64,000 bases of DNA from Streptomyces capitiformicae (GTDB lineage: Bacteria; Actinomycetota; Actinomycetes; Streptomycetales; Streptomycetaceae), in NCBI RefSeq assembly GCF_002214185.1, contig NZ_CP022161.1:3719767-3783766 (forward strand), given 5' to 3'. The notes under the pieces were generated by a model, which was given only the letters and a program-made list of their open reading frames with translations, was not told the DNA's origin and did no database searches. The translations under genes and the position numbers were made by a program. Below are positions 17,647 to 26,583 of this stretch, one piece after another. Position 1 is the first letter of the stretch, and each line of letters begins with the position of its first letter.

Positions 17647-18840
17647 TCATCCCTTCACGCAGATGAACTGCTTCAGCTTCGCCACGACCTCGACCAGATC
17701 ACTCTGCTGAGCCATCACCTGATCGATGTCCTTGTAGGCGGCCGGAATCTCGTCCAGGACCCCTGCGTCCTTACGACACTCGACGCCCCGGGTCTGCGCC
17801 TCCAGGTCCCGCACGGTGAACCGGCGCTTTGCCGCGTTGCGGCTCATGCGCCGACCCGCCCCGTGCGAAGCCGAGTTGAAGGCCTTCTCATTCCCGAGCC
17901 CCTTCACGATGTACGAGCTAGTGCCCATCGAGCCCGGAATGATTCCGTAGTCGCCGGAGCCCGCACGGATCGCACCCTTCCGGGTGACTAGCAGATCCAT
18001 GCCCTCGTACCGCTCCTCTGCGACGTAATTGTGGTGGCAGGAGATCTCCTGCTCGAAGGTCGGCTTCGCCTTTTTGAACTCCTTGCGAATCACGCCCTTC
18101 AGGAGCGCCATCATGATCGCACGGTTGTACTTGGCGTACTCCTGTGCCCAGTACAGGTCGTTTCGGTAAGCCGCCATCTGAGGCGTGTCCGAGACAAAGA
18201 CAGCAAGATCGCGGTCGACCAAGCCCTGATTGTGCGGAAGTCTCTGCGCTACACCGATGTGGTACTCGGCGAGTTCCTTGCCGATGTTCCGAGACCCGGA
18301 GTGCAACATGAGCCAGACCGCACCCTCCGAATCTATACAACATTCAACTAGATGGTTGCCGGCGCCTAGCGTCCCCATCTGCTTAAGCGCCCGCTCCTCC
18401 CGGAATTTCACCGCATCGGCAACCCCGTCAAACCTCCCCCAGAAGTCGTCCCACCCCGCGGTCCCGAACCCGTGCAGCTGCCCGGGATCCACCGGATCGC
18501 CATGCATCCCCCGCCCCACCGGAATCGCCTGCTCGATCTTCGACCGCAGCCTCGACAGATCTCCCGGCAGATCATTCGCCGTCAGGGACGTCTTCACCGC
18601 CGACATCCCGCAGCCGATGTCCACCCCCACCGCCGCCGGACACACGGCACCCTGCATCGCGATGACGGACCCAACCGTCGCGCCCTTGCCGTAGTGGACG
18701 TCCGGCATCACCGCCAGGCCCTTGATCCACGGCAGGGTCGCGACGTTCCGCAGTTGCTGGAGCGCCCCGTCCTCGACCGACGCCGGGTCGGTCCACATGC
18801 GGATGGGTACCTTCGCGCCCGGTATCTCGACGTACGACAT
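17647..18840 (-). CDS. rtcB: RtcB family RNA ligase (3'-phosphate/5'-OH ligase)
   Basis: 397 aa. RtcB joins RNA 3'-phosphate or 2',3'-cyclic phosphate ends to 5'-OH ends with GTP and Mn2+. The active site is complete: metal Cys77 in VDIGCGMS, Asn162/His163 in GAGNHLVE, His180 in LMLHSGSRNIG, His in SCHHNYV (269/270), and the guanylylated His326 in SHGAGRRMSR. ATG at 18840 has GAGGACGAG upstream. No archease (its activating partner) or RtcA lies beside it. In bacteria it acts in tRNA/rRNA repair after RNase stress. Confidence 0.93.
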   Translation of the reverse strand: MSYVEIPGAKVPIRMWTDPASVEDGALQQLRNVATLPWIKGLAVMPDVHYGKGATVGSVIAMQGAVCPAAVGVDIGCGMSAVKTSLTANDLPGDLSRLRSKIEQAIPVGRGMHGDPVDPGQLHGFGTAGWDDFWGRFDGVADAVKFREERALKQMGTLGAGNHLVECCIDSEGAVWLMLHSGSRNIGKELAEYHIGVAQRLPHNQGLVDRDLAVFVSDTPQMAAYRNDLYWAQEYAKYNRAIMMALLKGVIRKEFKKAKPTFEQEISCHHNYVAEERYEGMDLLVTRKGAIRAGSGDYGIIPGSMGTSSYIVKGLGNEKAFNSASHGAGRRMSRNAAKRRFTVRDLEAQTRGVECRKDAGVLDEIPAAYKDIDQVMAQQSDLVEVVAKLKQFICVKG

Positions 18841-18955
18841 CTCGTCCTCAAATCCCCCGAAAGAAAGCAAAAGCATGAGAAGGCAAAACCGGCGCCAAGG
18901 TCGACGAAAGGGATGCCGGACCGGCGTTCACGGCAGTGCGTGCGATACACATGGT

Positions 18956-18976
18956 GCCCGGGGGTCGCCCCCGGGC
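18956..18976. promoter_or_regulatory. Perfect 9-bp inverted repeat in divergent intergenic region
   Basis: GCCCGGGGG-TCG-CCCCCGGGC lies between rtcB and the divergent lipoprotein gene. It could be an operator or an RNA hairpin in the lipoprotein leader, about 70 nt before its start. Confidence 0.45.
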
Positions 18977-19044
18977 GGCAAGTGAATAAGCACAGGACAG
19001 CGCAGCGCAGGTGTCCCCAGGGGACCGTCGAGAGGAGCCTCACC

Positions 19045-19914
19045 GTGCATCGGAAGGCGTACGTACCGGGCGTCGCCATGCTCCTCGCGGCAGTGCTCAC
19101 CGCGTGCACCGGGTCGGAGGACAGCGGTTCGGCGGACGACCCGCTCCCGGGCGACGCCGCCGCGACGGCGCCCACCGCCGAGCCCGGCCGCTACGACACG
19201 CTCCCCGAGCCCTGCGGTTCCGTCGACCACGGCACCCTCGCCTCCTTCCTCCCCGGCATCAAGCAACTCACGGACGAGGAGCAGCGGCAGCAGGCGTACG
19301 AGGGCGAGGCGACGCAGACGTACGACACGGACCGGAAGGCGGGCTGTCGCTGGAAGGTGGAGTCAGCGACGGCGACGGACTATCTGTTCGTCGATTTCGA
19401 GCGTGTGGTGTCGTACGACCGCACGGTCAGCGACGACAGCAAGGCGCAGGAGGTGTACGGCGGCAGGGTGGAGGCGGCGGATCTCCCGGAGCCGGCGCCG
19501 TCGCCCAGCGAGTCGGCCGATGACTCGGACGATGACTCGGACGATGACTCCACCGCCTCGCCGTCGGACAGCGCGGCCTCGGGGTCCGCGTCCACCTCCC
19601 CGAATTCCTCCGGTTCTTCCGGTTCTTCCGGTTCCTCCGGCTCGCCCGCCACTGCGAACCCGACCGCCTCCACGACTCCGGCCTCCCTCCAGCCTCGTAC
19701 GCTCGATGGTCTCGGTGACGAGGCGTTCCTGGACGACGCGCTCGGGACGAGTCGGCAGCGGACGGTGACTGTGGTGTTCCGCACGTCGAATGTGATCGTG
19801 ACGGTGGAGTACGAGGAGCAGCCGGCGACCACGACAGATGTGCCGGACAGTGAGGAAATGCAGGACAGGGCACGGAAACTGGCCGAGTGGCTGGCGGAGT
19901 CGTTCGACGACTGA
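19045..19914 (+). CDS. DUF3558-type lipoprotein
   Basis: A 289-aa predicted lipoprotein: signal peptide with lipobox LTAC, Cys21 lipidated. A DUF3558-like domain begins at LPEPCGSVDHGTLASFLPG and includes AGCRWKV. A Ser/Asp/Gly-rich low-complexity insert (about residues 150-215, with SDDDSDD and SGSSGSSGSS runs) splits the domain, which resumes at LDGLGDEAFLDDAL and ends VIVTVEYEEQ. Start is GTG with GAGGAG upstream. The next gene is a paralogue. DUF3558 proteins have unknown function in the actinobacterial envelope. Confidence 0.83.
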   Translation: MHRKAYVPGVAMLLAAVLTACTGSEDSGSADDPLPGDAAATAPTAEPGRYDTLPEPCGSVDHGTLASFLPGIKQLTDEEQRQQAYEGEATQTYDTDRKAGCRWKVESATATDYLFVDFERVVSYDRTVSDDSKAQEVYGGRVEAADLPEPAPSPSESADDSDDDSDDDSTASPSDSAASGSASTSPNSSGSSGSSGSSGSPATANPTASTTPASLQPRTLDGLGDEAFLDDALGTSRQRTVTVVFRTSNVIVTVEYEEQPATTTDVPDSEEMQDRARKLAEWLAESFDD

Positions 19915-20031
19915 GCGGCCGGCGGGGGTGGTCCGGGCGTCCGGCCGAACCCCCTGAATCAGGACCGTACTTCTTCCTCACCGCGTACCGTGGCCCCTCG
20001 GACCCGTTTGGACGTCATGAGTGAAGGAACC

Positions 20032-20994
20032 ATGCAGCGAGCCGCAGAGTCAGATGAGCATCAGTCGCGAATCGAGCGAATCGAGCGTTCCGTGCGTGCC
20101 CCCCGCGCGCGGGTCCTCGTGGGTGCCGCCGTCGCCCCGATGATGCTGTTGGCGGTCGGCTGCTCCTCGGGCTCGGACTCCGACAAGGCCTCCGGCGACG
20201 ACGTACCGTCCGAGGTGGTCGAGTCGGCTCTGAACGACACGTCCACGCCGGAGGTCGTCGAGGCGGCGTACGCGGTGCTGCCGAACGCGTGTGAGGTGTT
20301 CTCGGAGAAGACGTTGAAGTCGCTGGTCCCGGAGGGTGCGAAGTCCGGGAAGGCGATCAACACCGCCGAGGCGAACGTGACCGGCGACTGCCGTTGGACC
20401 AGCCTCGACAACAACGGTGTGGACGGCTCCCAGTACCGCTGGTTGAGCGTGTCGCTGCATCTGCTGGAGTCGGACGCGACGAACGGCCCCGGTGAGGACA
20501 GGGCGCACTCGGCGTTCGAGTCGAAGGTGACGGCGGCGCAGGCCGTGGACGGCGCGAAGGGCGCCAAGTCGGAGCCGGTGACGGGCACGGGCGACGAGGC
20601 GACGGCGGTGCGCTACAACCTGGAGAAGAAGGGCGAGGGCACCTTCAAGCAGCAGACGATCGTGGTGCGTACGGAGAACGTCGTCATCACGCTCGACTAC
20701 AACGGGGCGGGCCTGGCGGGTGAGAAGACCCCGGACGCGGCCGCGTTGCTGAAGTCCGCGAAGTCCGCCGCCAAGGAGGTCGTGGAGGCGGTGGAGGAGG
20801 CGAACGAGGGCGACAGCGCCTCGAAGTCTCCGTCGTCCGGTGCCACGAAGACTCCGTCGAAGGGTGCGACCACGGGTTCGTCGTCCTCGGGCGGTTCCGG
20901 TTCGGATGTGAGTTCCGACTCCGACTCCTCGGGCTCGGGCAGCTCGACGACCGGAGGCTCTTCGTCCGGTGGCAGCCGCAAGACCTCGCGGTAG
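20032..20994 (+). CDS. DUF3558-type lipoprotein, paralogue of the preceding gene
   Basis: 320 aa. A signal peptide with lipobox LAVGC gives lipidated Cys44. The ectodomain follows DUF3558 order: LPNACEVFSEKTLKSLVPEGAKS, DCRWTSLDNNG, GDEATAVRYNL, VVITLDYNGAGL. The last ~60 residues are a Ser/Gly/Thr/Lys-rich tail. ATG at 20032 has GAAGGAACC just upstream; an ATG at 20017 is the alternative. Tandem arrangement with the previous lipoprotein suggests a duplicated pair that may act together. Confidence 0.83.
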   Translation: MQRAAESDEHQSRIERIERSVRAPRARVLVGAAVAPMMLLAVGCSSGSDSDKASGDDVPSEVVESALNDTSTPEVVEAAYAVLPNACEVFSEKTLKSLVPEGAKSGKAINTAEANVTGDCRWTSLDNNGVDGSQYRWLSVSLHLLESDATNGPGEDRAHSAFESKVTAAQAVDGAKGAKSEPVTGTGDEATAVRYNLEKKGEGTFKQQTIVVRTENVVITLDYNGAGLAGEKTPDAAALLKSAKSAAKEVVEAVEEANEGDSASKSPSSGATKTPSKGATTGSSSSGGSGSDVSSDSDSSGSGSSTTGGSSSGGSRKTSR

Positions 20995-21049
20995 TGCCCA
21001 ACTCGTAATGATTGACTGATAAGTCGTAGTCCCACCAGGGCTTTTTCCG

Positions 21050-21078
21050 GAGCCCGGCCCCCTGTCGGAGCCGGGCTC
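21050..21078. terminator. Possible hairpin terminator
   Basis: GAGCCCGGC pairs with GCCGGGCTC with an 11-nt loop, about 55 nt after the lipoprotein stop. There is no clear T tract after it. Confidence 0.45.
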
Positions 21079-21158
21079 GCCCCCTACCGACAACCAGTCC
21101 GCCGCACACATGTGCCACCCTGTTGCGCGCAACAACACGCAAGAGGAGGGGAGTACGG

Positions 21159-22553
21159 GTGGCCGCGCCAATGCAGCTGACTCGAATGCACCGCGTTCTC
21201 ATCGGCGTGGTCGTGTTCGGCGCCGTCATCATCGCCGGGATCGGCTTCGCGGGTTCGTACGCGGCCGTGCGGGAGCTGGCCCTTCAGAAGGGCTTCGGGA
21301 ACTTCTCGTACGTCTTCCCGATCGGTATCGACGCCGGTATCTGCGTCCTCCTCGCGCTGGACCTGCTCCTGACGTGGATCCGCATCCCCTTCCCGCTGCT
21401 GCGTCAGACGGCGTGGCTGCTGACGCTGGCGACGATCGCGTTCAACGGCGCGGCGGCGTGGCCGGACCCGCTGGGTGTGGGTATGCACGCGGTGATCCCG
21501 GTCCTGTTCGTGGTGTCGGTCGAGGCCGCCCGCCATGCGATCGGCCGCATCGCGGACATCACCGCCGACAAGCACATGGAGGGCGTCCGCCTCACCCGCT
21601 GGTTGCTCTCCCCTCTCCCCACGTTCCTCCTCTGGCGCCGTATGAAGCTGTGGGAGCTCCGCTCCTACGACCAGGTCATCAAGCTCGAGCAGGAACGTCT
21701 CGTCTACCAGGCCCGCCTCCGCTCCCGCTACGGCCGAGCCTGGAGGCGAAAGGCCCCGGTCGAGTCCCTGATGCCCCTCCGCCTGGCCCGCTACGGCGTC
21801 CCCTTGGCGGACACGGCCGCGGAGGGCTTGGCGGCGGCGGGGATAGAGCCGGCGCTACTGCCTCCGGCGCCCGTCGAGATAGCTGCGGGCAGTCGTGCCG
21901 CTGGGGCGGCACGGGTGGGCGCAGCGGCACCTCCCAGCGAGCAGCGCCCCCAACTGGAGAGCACCCCCACTCCGCAGCATCCTGACCCCGTCCAGTACGA
22001 GGAGCAGGCCCGCAAGGAACCCCCGGCCGACGAAAGCCCCTGGCTGCACGCCCGCCACCCCCAGGAGGTCCCCTACCAGGGCGGCTACGACCCCTCGTAC
22101 GAGCCGGAAGAGCAGTACGAGCAGTGGTACGAGGAGCAGTTCCCGGAGCAGTACGAGCAGTCCCAGCAGTACGAGCAGTCCCAGCAGTACGAGCAGTTCG
22201 CGCCGGACCCTCGGGACCCCCGGTACCAGCAGCAACAGTTCGAGGAGCCCGAGCCCCAGGACGGCGAACCCTCTCCGGAGGAGACCGGCAGCTTCCCCAT
22301 CCCCGCGGGTCCGGGCCGCACCCGTGAGCTGGGCGAGGGCGGCGGCACCCCGGAACCCCCTGCGCCGGACGAGGAGTCGTACTACCAGGTCTTCAAGCAG
22401 TCGATAAACGGCAGCTACCCCACCCCGCGCGAGCTCATCGACAACGTGCAGGCCGAGTTCGGCGTCACCCTCCCCGCGGAGGAGTCGAAGCGCATGGTGA
22501 ACCGCTTCACCAACCGCCACACGGCGGAACTGGAAGAGGACCACATCGCGTAA
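21159..22553 (+). CDS. DUF2637 (SpdB-like) membrane protein
   Basis: 464 aa. Four hydrophobic helices in the first ~125 residues (VLIGVVVFGAVIIAGIGFAG, FPIGIDAGICVLLALDLLL, LTLATIAFNGAAAW, VIPVLFVVSVEAAR) match DUF2637 proteins, which are common in Streptomyces plasmids and chromosomes near conjugation or regulatory genes. A cytoplasmic KLWELRSYDQVIKLEQ region follows, then an acidic Gln/Tyr/Glu tract with QYEQSQ repeats, and a C-terminal ~55-residue helical domain (YYQVFKQSINGSYPTPRELIDN) that looks DNA-binding-like. The GTG start has GGAGGGGAG 6-7 nt upstream; ATG at 21171 is the alternative. Confidence 0.82.
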   Translation: MAAPMQLTRMHRVLIGVVVFGAVIIAGIGFAGSYAAVRELALQKGFGNFSYVFPIGIDAGICVLLALDLLLTWIRIPFPLLRQTAWLLTLATIAFNGAAAWPDPLGVGMHAVIPVLFVVSVEAARHAIGRIADITADKHMEGVRLTRWLLSPLPTFLLWRRMKLWELRSYDQVIKLEQERLVYQARLRSRYGRAWRRKAPVESLMPLRLARYGVPLADTAAEGLAAAGIEPALLPPAPVEIAAGSRAAGAARVGAAAPPSEQRPQLESTPTPQHPDPVQYEEQARKEPPADESPWLHARHPQEVPYQGGYDPSYEPEEQYEQWYEEQFPEQYEQSQQYEQSQQYEQFAPDPRDPRYQQQQFEEPEPQDGEPSPEETGSFPIPAGPGRTRELGEGGGTPEPPAPDEESYYQVFKQSINGSYPTPRELIDNVQAEFGVTLPAEESKRMVNRFTNRHTAELEEDHIA

Positions 22554-22564
22554 CCCGCCCGTGC

Positions 22565-22608
22565 ACGAGGAGGGGGCGCCCGGTGATCACCGGGCGCCCC
22601 CTCCTCGT
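22565..22608. terminator. Perfect 44-nt palindrome, bidirectional terminator
   Basis: A perfect 22-bp palindrome centred on GGTGATCACC, with arms containing GAGGAGGGGGCGCCC and its complement. It sits between the convergent DUF2637 and lysS stops, so it can form the same very stable hairpin in either transcript. Confidence 0.88.
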
Positions 22609-22626
22609 ACTCCGCACTACGCGGCG

Positions 22627-24363
22627 TTACTCCCCGAGCAGAGCCCGCACCCGCTCCTGGCCCACCGCGAGCAGCAGCGTGGGCAGTCGCGGCCCGGTGT
22701 CACGCCCGACGAGCAGGTGGTAGAGCAGCGCGAAGAACGACCGCTGGGCGGTCTTGATCTCCGGCGGCAGCTCCTTGGGCGTGGCGTCGGCGGAGAACCC
22801 GGCCTGGACCTTGGGCACGCCGTAGACGAGGTGGGTGAGCCCGTCGAGGGACCAGTTCGACGAGAGCCCCTCCAACAGCAGCCGCAGCGAGCCCTGTGCC
22901 TGCTCGTCGAGGGACTTCAGCAGGTCGAGGTCGGGTTCGGTGCGCACGATGGTCCGCTGGTCGGCGGGCACGTGCGTGTTGATCCAGGCCTCGGCCTTGT
23001 CGAGCCGCGGCCGTACGTCGTCGAGCGAGGGCAGCGGGTCGGTGGGGTCGAGTTCGCTGAGGATGCGCAGGGTCTGGTCCTCGGCGCCGGCGGTGATGTC
23101 GGCGACGGACGCGAGGGTCCGGTACGGCAGCGGCCGGGGCGTCTTCGGCAGCTCACCGGCGGCGGTCCGTACGGCCCGCGAATGCGCGGCGATGTCGGCC
23201 GGCAGCGCGGAGCCGTCGGCGACCTTCCCGTCGAGCTTGTCCCACTCGTCGTAGAGCCGCTGGATCTCCTGGTCGAAGGCGATCTTGAACGACTGGTTGG
23301 GGCGGCGACGGGCGTAGAGCCAGCGCAGCAGCTGGGGCTCCATGATCTTCAGTGCGTCGCCGGGGGTCGGGACCCCGCCCTTCGACGACGACATCTTGGC
23401 CATGCCGGTGATACCGACGAAGGCGTACATGGGCCCGATGGGCTGCTTGCCCCCGAAGATCCCGACGATCTGCCCGCCGACCTGGAACGACGAACCGGGG
23501 GACGAGTGATCCACCCCGCTCGGCTCGAACACGACGCCCTCGTACGCCCATCGCATCGGCCAGTCGACCTTCCAGACCAGCTTGCCGCGGTTGAACTCGT
23601 TCAGCGCGACGGTCTCGGCGAAGCCGCAGGCGGTGCAGGTGTAGGTCAGCTCGGTGGTGTCGTCGTCGTAGGCGGTGACGGTGGTGAGGTCCTTCTCGCA
23701 CCGCCCGCAGTAGGGCTTGTACGGGAAGTAGCCGGCGGAGCCGCTGCTGCCGTCGTCCTCGGCGGCGGCACCGGACCCCTCGGCGGCCTCCAGCTCGGCC
23801 TCGTCAACGGGCTTCTGCTGCTTCTTCGCTGGAGCCGGGGCCTTCTTGGTCCGGTACTGGTCGAGGATCGCGTCGATGTCGCCGCGGTGCTTCATGGCGT
23901 GCAGGATCTGCTCGCGGTACACGCCGGAGGTGTACTGCGCGGTCTGGCTGATCCCGTCGAACTCCACGCCCAGCTCGGCGAGCGCGTCGGTCATGGCAGC
24001 CTTGAAGTGCTCGGACCAGTTGGGGTGGGCGGAGCCCTGAGGGGCGGGCACGGAGGTGAGCGGCTTGCCGATGTGCTCGGCCCAGGAGGCGTCGATGCCG
24101 TCGACGCCGTTCGGGACCTTGCGGTACCGGTCGTAGTCGTCCCAGGAGATGAGGTGCCGGACCTCGTGGCCGCGCCGCCGGATCTCGTCGGCGACGAGGT
24201 GGGGCGTCATGACCTCGCGGAGATTGCCCAGGTGGATGGGCCCGGACGGGGAGAGCCCGGACGCGACGACAACCGGTTTGCCCGGGGCCCGACGCTCCGA
24301 CTCCTCGATGACCTCATCCGCGAAACGGGAGACCCAGTCGGTGGTCTCGGTGCTCTGAGCCAC
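22627..24363 (-). CDS. lysS: Class I lysyl-tRNA synthetase
   Basis: 578 aa. It charges tRNA-Lys using the class I Rossmann fold, unrelated to the usual bacterial class II enzyme. The HIGH-like motif is SGPIHLGN and the KMSKS motif is KMSSSKG. A zinc-type Cys pair (CGRC and CTAC) lies in the insert after a ~40-residue Ala/Lys/Glu/Gly-rich linker. The GTG at 24363 is 9-10 nt from AGAGGA; the GTG 9 bp upstream is too close. The leader contains three CACTCAGAA(G/A)AA repeats. It is divergent to argS. Some Streptomyces also carry a class II enzyme, which cannot be judged here. Confidence 0.94.
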   Translation of the reverse strand: MAQSTETTDWVSRFADEVIEESERRAPGKPVVVASGLSPSGPIHLGNLREVMTPHLVADEIRRRGHEVRHLISWDDYDRYRKVPNGVDGIDASWAEHIGKPLTSVPAPQGSAHPNWSEHFKAAMTDALAELGVEFDGISQTAQYTSGVYREQILHAMKHRGDIDAILDQYRTKKAPAPAKKQQKPVDEAELEAAEGSGAAAEDDGSSGSAGYFPYKPYCGRCEKDLTTVTAYDDDTTELTYTCTACGFAETVALNEFNRGKLVWKVDWPMRWAYEGVVFEPSGVDHSSPGSSFQVGGQIVGIFGGKQPIGPMYAFVGITGMAKMSSSKGGVPTPGDALKIMEPQLLRWLYARRRPNQSFKIAFDQEIQRLYDEWDKLDGKVADGSALPADIAAHSRAVRTAAGELPKTPRPLPYRTLASVADITAGAEDQTLRILSELDPTDPLPSLDDVRPRLDKAEAWINTHVPADQRTIVRTEPDLDLLKSLDEQAQGSLRLLLEGLSSNWSLDGLTHLVYGVPKVQAGFSADATPKELPPEIKTAQRSFFALLYHLLVGRDTGPRLPTLLLAVGQERVRALLGE

Positions 24364-24369
24364 GATCGG

Positions 24370-24415
24370 CACGTCCTCTTTTTCTGAGTGTTCTTCTGAG
24401 TGTTTTTCTGAGTGT
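24370..24415. repeat. 12-bp tandem repeat in the lysS leader
   Basis: On the minus strand CACTCAGAAAAA/CACTCAGAAGAA repeats three times and ends at the ribosome-binding site of lysS. Copy-number change would alter leader length. Confidence 0.75.
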
Positions 24416-24524
24416 TTCCAAGATCGGCCGGTACGGTCCCCGGCCGACGGCCTCATTGTCCCAGCCTTTCACTCCGTGGGTCGAACCGGGCGCCCATTAA
24501 CTCGGGGGTGCGGTTCGTCGGCGA

Positions 24525-24625
24525 GTGCGGGTGGGTTGTGGTTGCTCGCGCAGTTCCCACCGGGCCCCTGAAGGGGCGCGGGGAACTGCGCGAACAGCCC
24601 CCACCGGGCCCGCAGCCACCCTCGA
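24525..24625. repeat. Dispersed intergenic repeat, copy C
   Basis: GGGTTGTGGTTGCTCGCGCA, CCCCTGAAGGGGCGCGGGGA and GCGCGAACAGCCCCCACCGG blocks match the other copies. It occupies much of the 363-bp gap between lysS and argS. The CAGTTCCCACC and GGGGAACTG arms form an imperfect hairpin. Confidence 0.78.
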
Positions 24626-24726
24626 ACCGAACCCCCCTCCCCATGAGGCGACCCCAAAAAGCCCTTTACCCCCCGTGGGATACTGGCCGCATCCGCCCGT
24701 ACCCCAAGGAGAACGGCTCCCACCCC

Positions 24727-26502
24727 ATGGCCCCGGTCACATCCCTCACCGCCTCCGTCAATCAGCGCCTCGCCGTCGCCCTCTCGGCCACTCTGCCGGA
24801 GGCCGTCGTCGACCCGCTGCTGCGACGCAGCGACAGGGCGGATTACCAGGCCAACGGAATCCTCGCGCTGGCGAAGAAGGCGAAGGCCAACCCCAGGGAG
24901 CTGGCCGCCCAGGTCCTGGCGAAGGTCGAGTCGGGCGACCTGCTGAGGGAGATCGAGGTCTCGGGCCCCGGCTTCCTCAACATCACACTCACCGACAAGG
25001 CGATCACCCGGAACCTCGCGGAGCGCTACGCGGACCCCGACCGCCTCGGCGTGGCCCTCGCGGAGCACCCCGGCACGACGGTCATCGACTACGCCCAGCC
25101 GAACGTGGCGAAGGAGATGCACGTCGGCCACCTCCGCTCCGCGGTGATCGGCGACGCGGTCGTCCAGATCCTGGAGTTCACCGGCGAGAACGTGGTCCGC
25201 AGGCACCACATCGGCGACTGGGGCACCCAGTTCGGCATGCTGATCCAGTACCTGGACGAGCACCCGCACGAGCTGGACCACCAGAAGAGCGACGACCTCC
25301 AGGCGTCCGGCGAGGAGGCGATGTCGAACCTCGACCGCCTCTACAAGGCGGCCCGGAGGCTGTTCGACGCGGACGAGGAGTTCAAGACGAGGGCGCGCCG
25401 CAGGGTGGTGGACCTCCAGGCGGGCGACCCGGCGACCCTCGCCGCGTGGCAGAAGTTCGTGGACGAGTCGAAGATCTACTTCTTCTCCGTCTTCGAGAAG
25501 CTGGACATGGAGATCCGGGACCCGGACATCGTCGGCGAGTCGGGTTACAACGACATGCTGGCCGAGACCTGCCGCCTGCTGGAGGAGTCGGGCGTCGCGG
25601 TCCGCTCCGAGGGCGCCCTGTGCGTGTTCTTCGACGACATCAAGGGCCCGGACGGCAACCCGGTCCCGCTGATCGTGCAGAAGTCCGACGGCGGCTACGG
25701 CTACGCGGCGACGGACCTCTCCGCGATCCGCGACCGTGTCTTCAACCTGAAGTCGAACACGCTCCTGTACGTGGTCGACGCCCGGCAGTCCCTGCACTTC
25801 AAGATGGTCTTCGAGACGGCCCGCCGCGCCGGCTGGCTGAACGACGACGTCAAGGCGCAGCAGCTCGCCTTCGGCACGGTGCTCGGCAAGGACGGCAAGC
25901 CGTTCAAGACCCGTGAGGGCGAGACGGTCCGCCTGGTGGACCTGCTGGACGAGGCGATCGACCGTGCCACGACGGTGGTCCGGGAGAAGGCCGAGAAGGT
26001 GGGCCTGACGGAGGAGGAGATCGTCGAGAACGGCCGTTACGTGGGCATCGGTGCCGTCAAGTACGCCGACCTGTCGACGTCCGCCGTCCGGGACTACAAG
26101 TTCGACCTGGACCAGATGGTCTCGCTGAACGGCGACACGTCCGTCTACCTCCAGTACGCGTACGCCCGTATCCAGTCGATCCTCCGCAAGGCGGGCGAGG
26201 CCGCGGCCCCGGTCGCGCATCCGGAGCTCGAACTGGCCCCGGCGGAGCGCGCGCTGGGCCTGCACCTGGACCAGTTCGGCGAGACCCTCGCCGAGGTCGC
26301 GGAGGCGTACGAGCCGCACAAGCTGGCCGCGTACCTCTTCAAGCTGGCGACCCTCCTCACGACGTTCTACGACCAGTGCCCGGTCCTGAAGGCGGACACC
26401 CCCGCCCAGATGGAGAACCGCCTGTTCCTGGTCGATCTGACGGCCCGCACCCTGCACCGGGGTATGGCGCTGCTGGGGATCCGGACGCCCGAGAAGCTGT
26501 AG
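24727..26502 (+). CDS. argS: Arginyl-tRNA synthetase
   Basis: 591 aa. It charges tRNA-Arg. The N-terminal additional domain is followed by the HIGH motif as HVGH in [16 protein letters not shown]. The KMSKS loop is degenerate ([17 protein letters not shown]), as is normal in many ArgRS. A C-terminal DALR anticodon-binding domain starts at [20 protein letters not shown] at 24727 follows AAGGAG at a longish distance (about 15 nt). It is divergent to lysS. Housekeeping gene with typical length. Confidence 0.95.
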   Translation: MAPVTSLTASVNQRLAVALSATLPEAVVDPLLRRSDRADYQANGILALAKKAKANPRELAAQVLAKVESGDLLREIEVSGPGFLNITLTDKAITRNLAERYADPDRLGVALAEHPGTTVIDYAQPNVAKEMHVGHLRSAVIGDAVVQILEFTGENVVRRHHIGDWGTQFGMLIQYLDEHPHELDHQKSDDLQASGEEAMSNLDRLYKAARRLFDADEEFKTRARRRVVDLQAGDPATLAAWQKFVDESKIYFFSVFEKLDMEIRDPDIVGESGYNDMLAETCRLLEESGVAVRSEGALCVFFDDIKGPDGNPVPLIVQKSDGGYGYAATDLSAIRDRVFNLKSNTLLYVVDARQSLHFKMVFETARRAGWLNDDVKAQQLAFGTVLGKDGKPFKTREGETVRLVDLLDEAIDRATTVVREKAEKVGLTEEEIVENGRYVGIGAVKYADLSTSAVRDYKFDLDQMVSLNGDTSVYLQYAYARIQSILRKAGEAAAPVAHPELELAPAERALGLHLDQFGETLAEVAEAYEPHKLAAYLFKLATLLTTFYDQCPVLKADTPAQMENRLFLVDLTARTLHRGMALLGIRTPEKL

Positions 26503-26583
26503 CAGCCAGGAGCAGTAACGCGCCGGCCTGTTGGAACGCCCCCCCGTGGCGCCCCAACAGGCCGGTGGATCAAGGGTTGTGGA

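Noticed and set aside
22561..24387. 608-aa ORF on the plus strand opposite lysS
   Set aside because: It is antisense to a clear lysyl-tRNA synthetase; high GC leaves such frames open, and it shows no family motif.
24469..26457. 662-aa ORF antisense to argS
   Set aside because: Arg/Leu/Val-rich shadow of a recognised gene with no start signal or domain.
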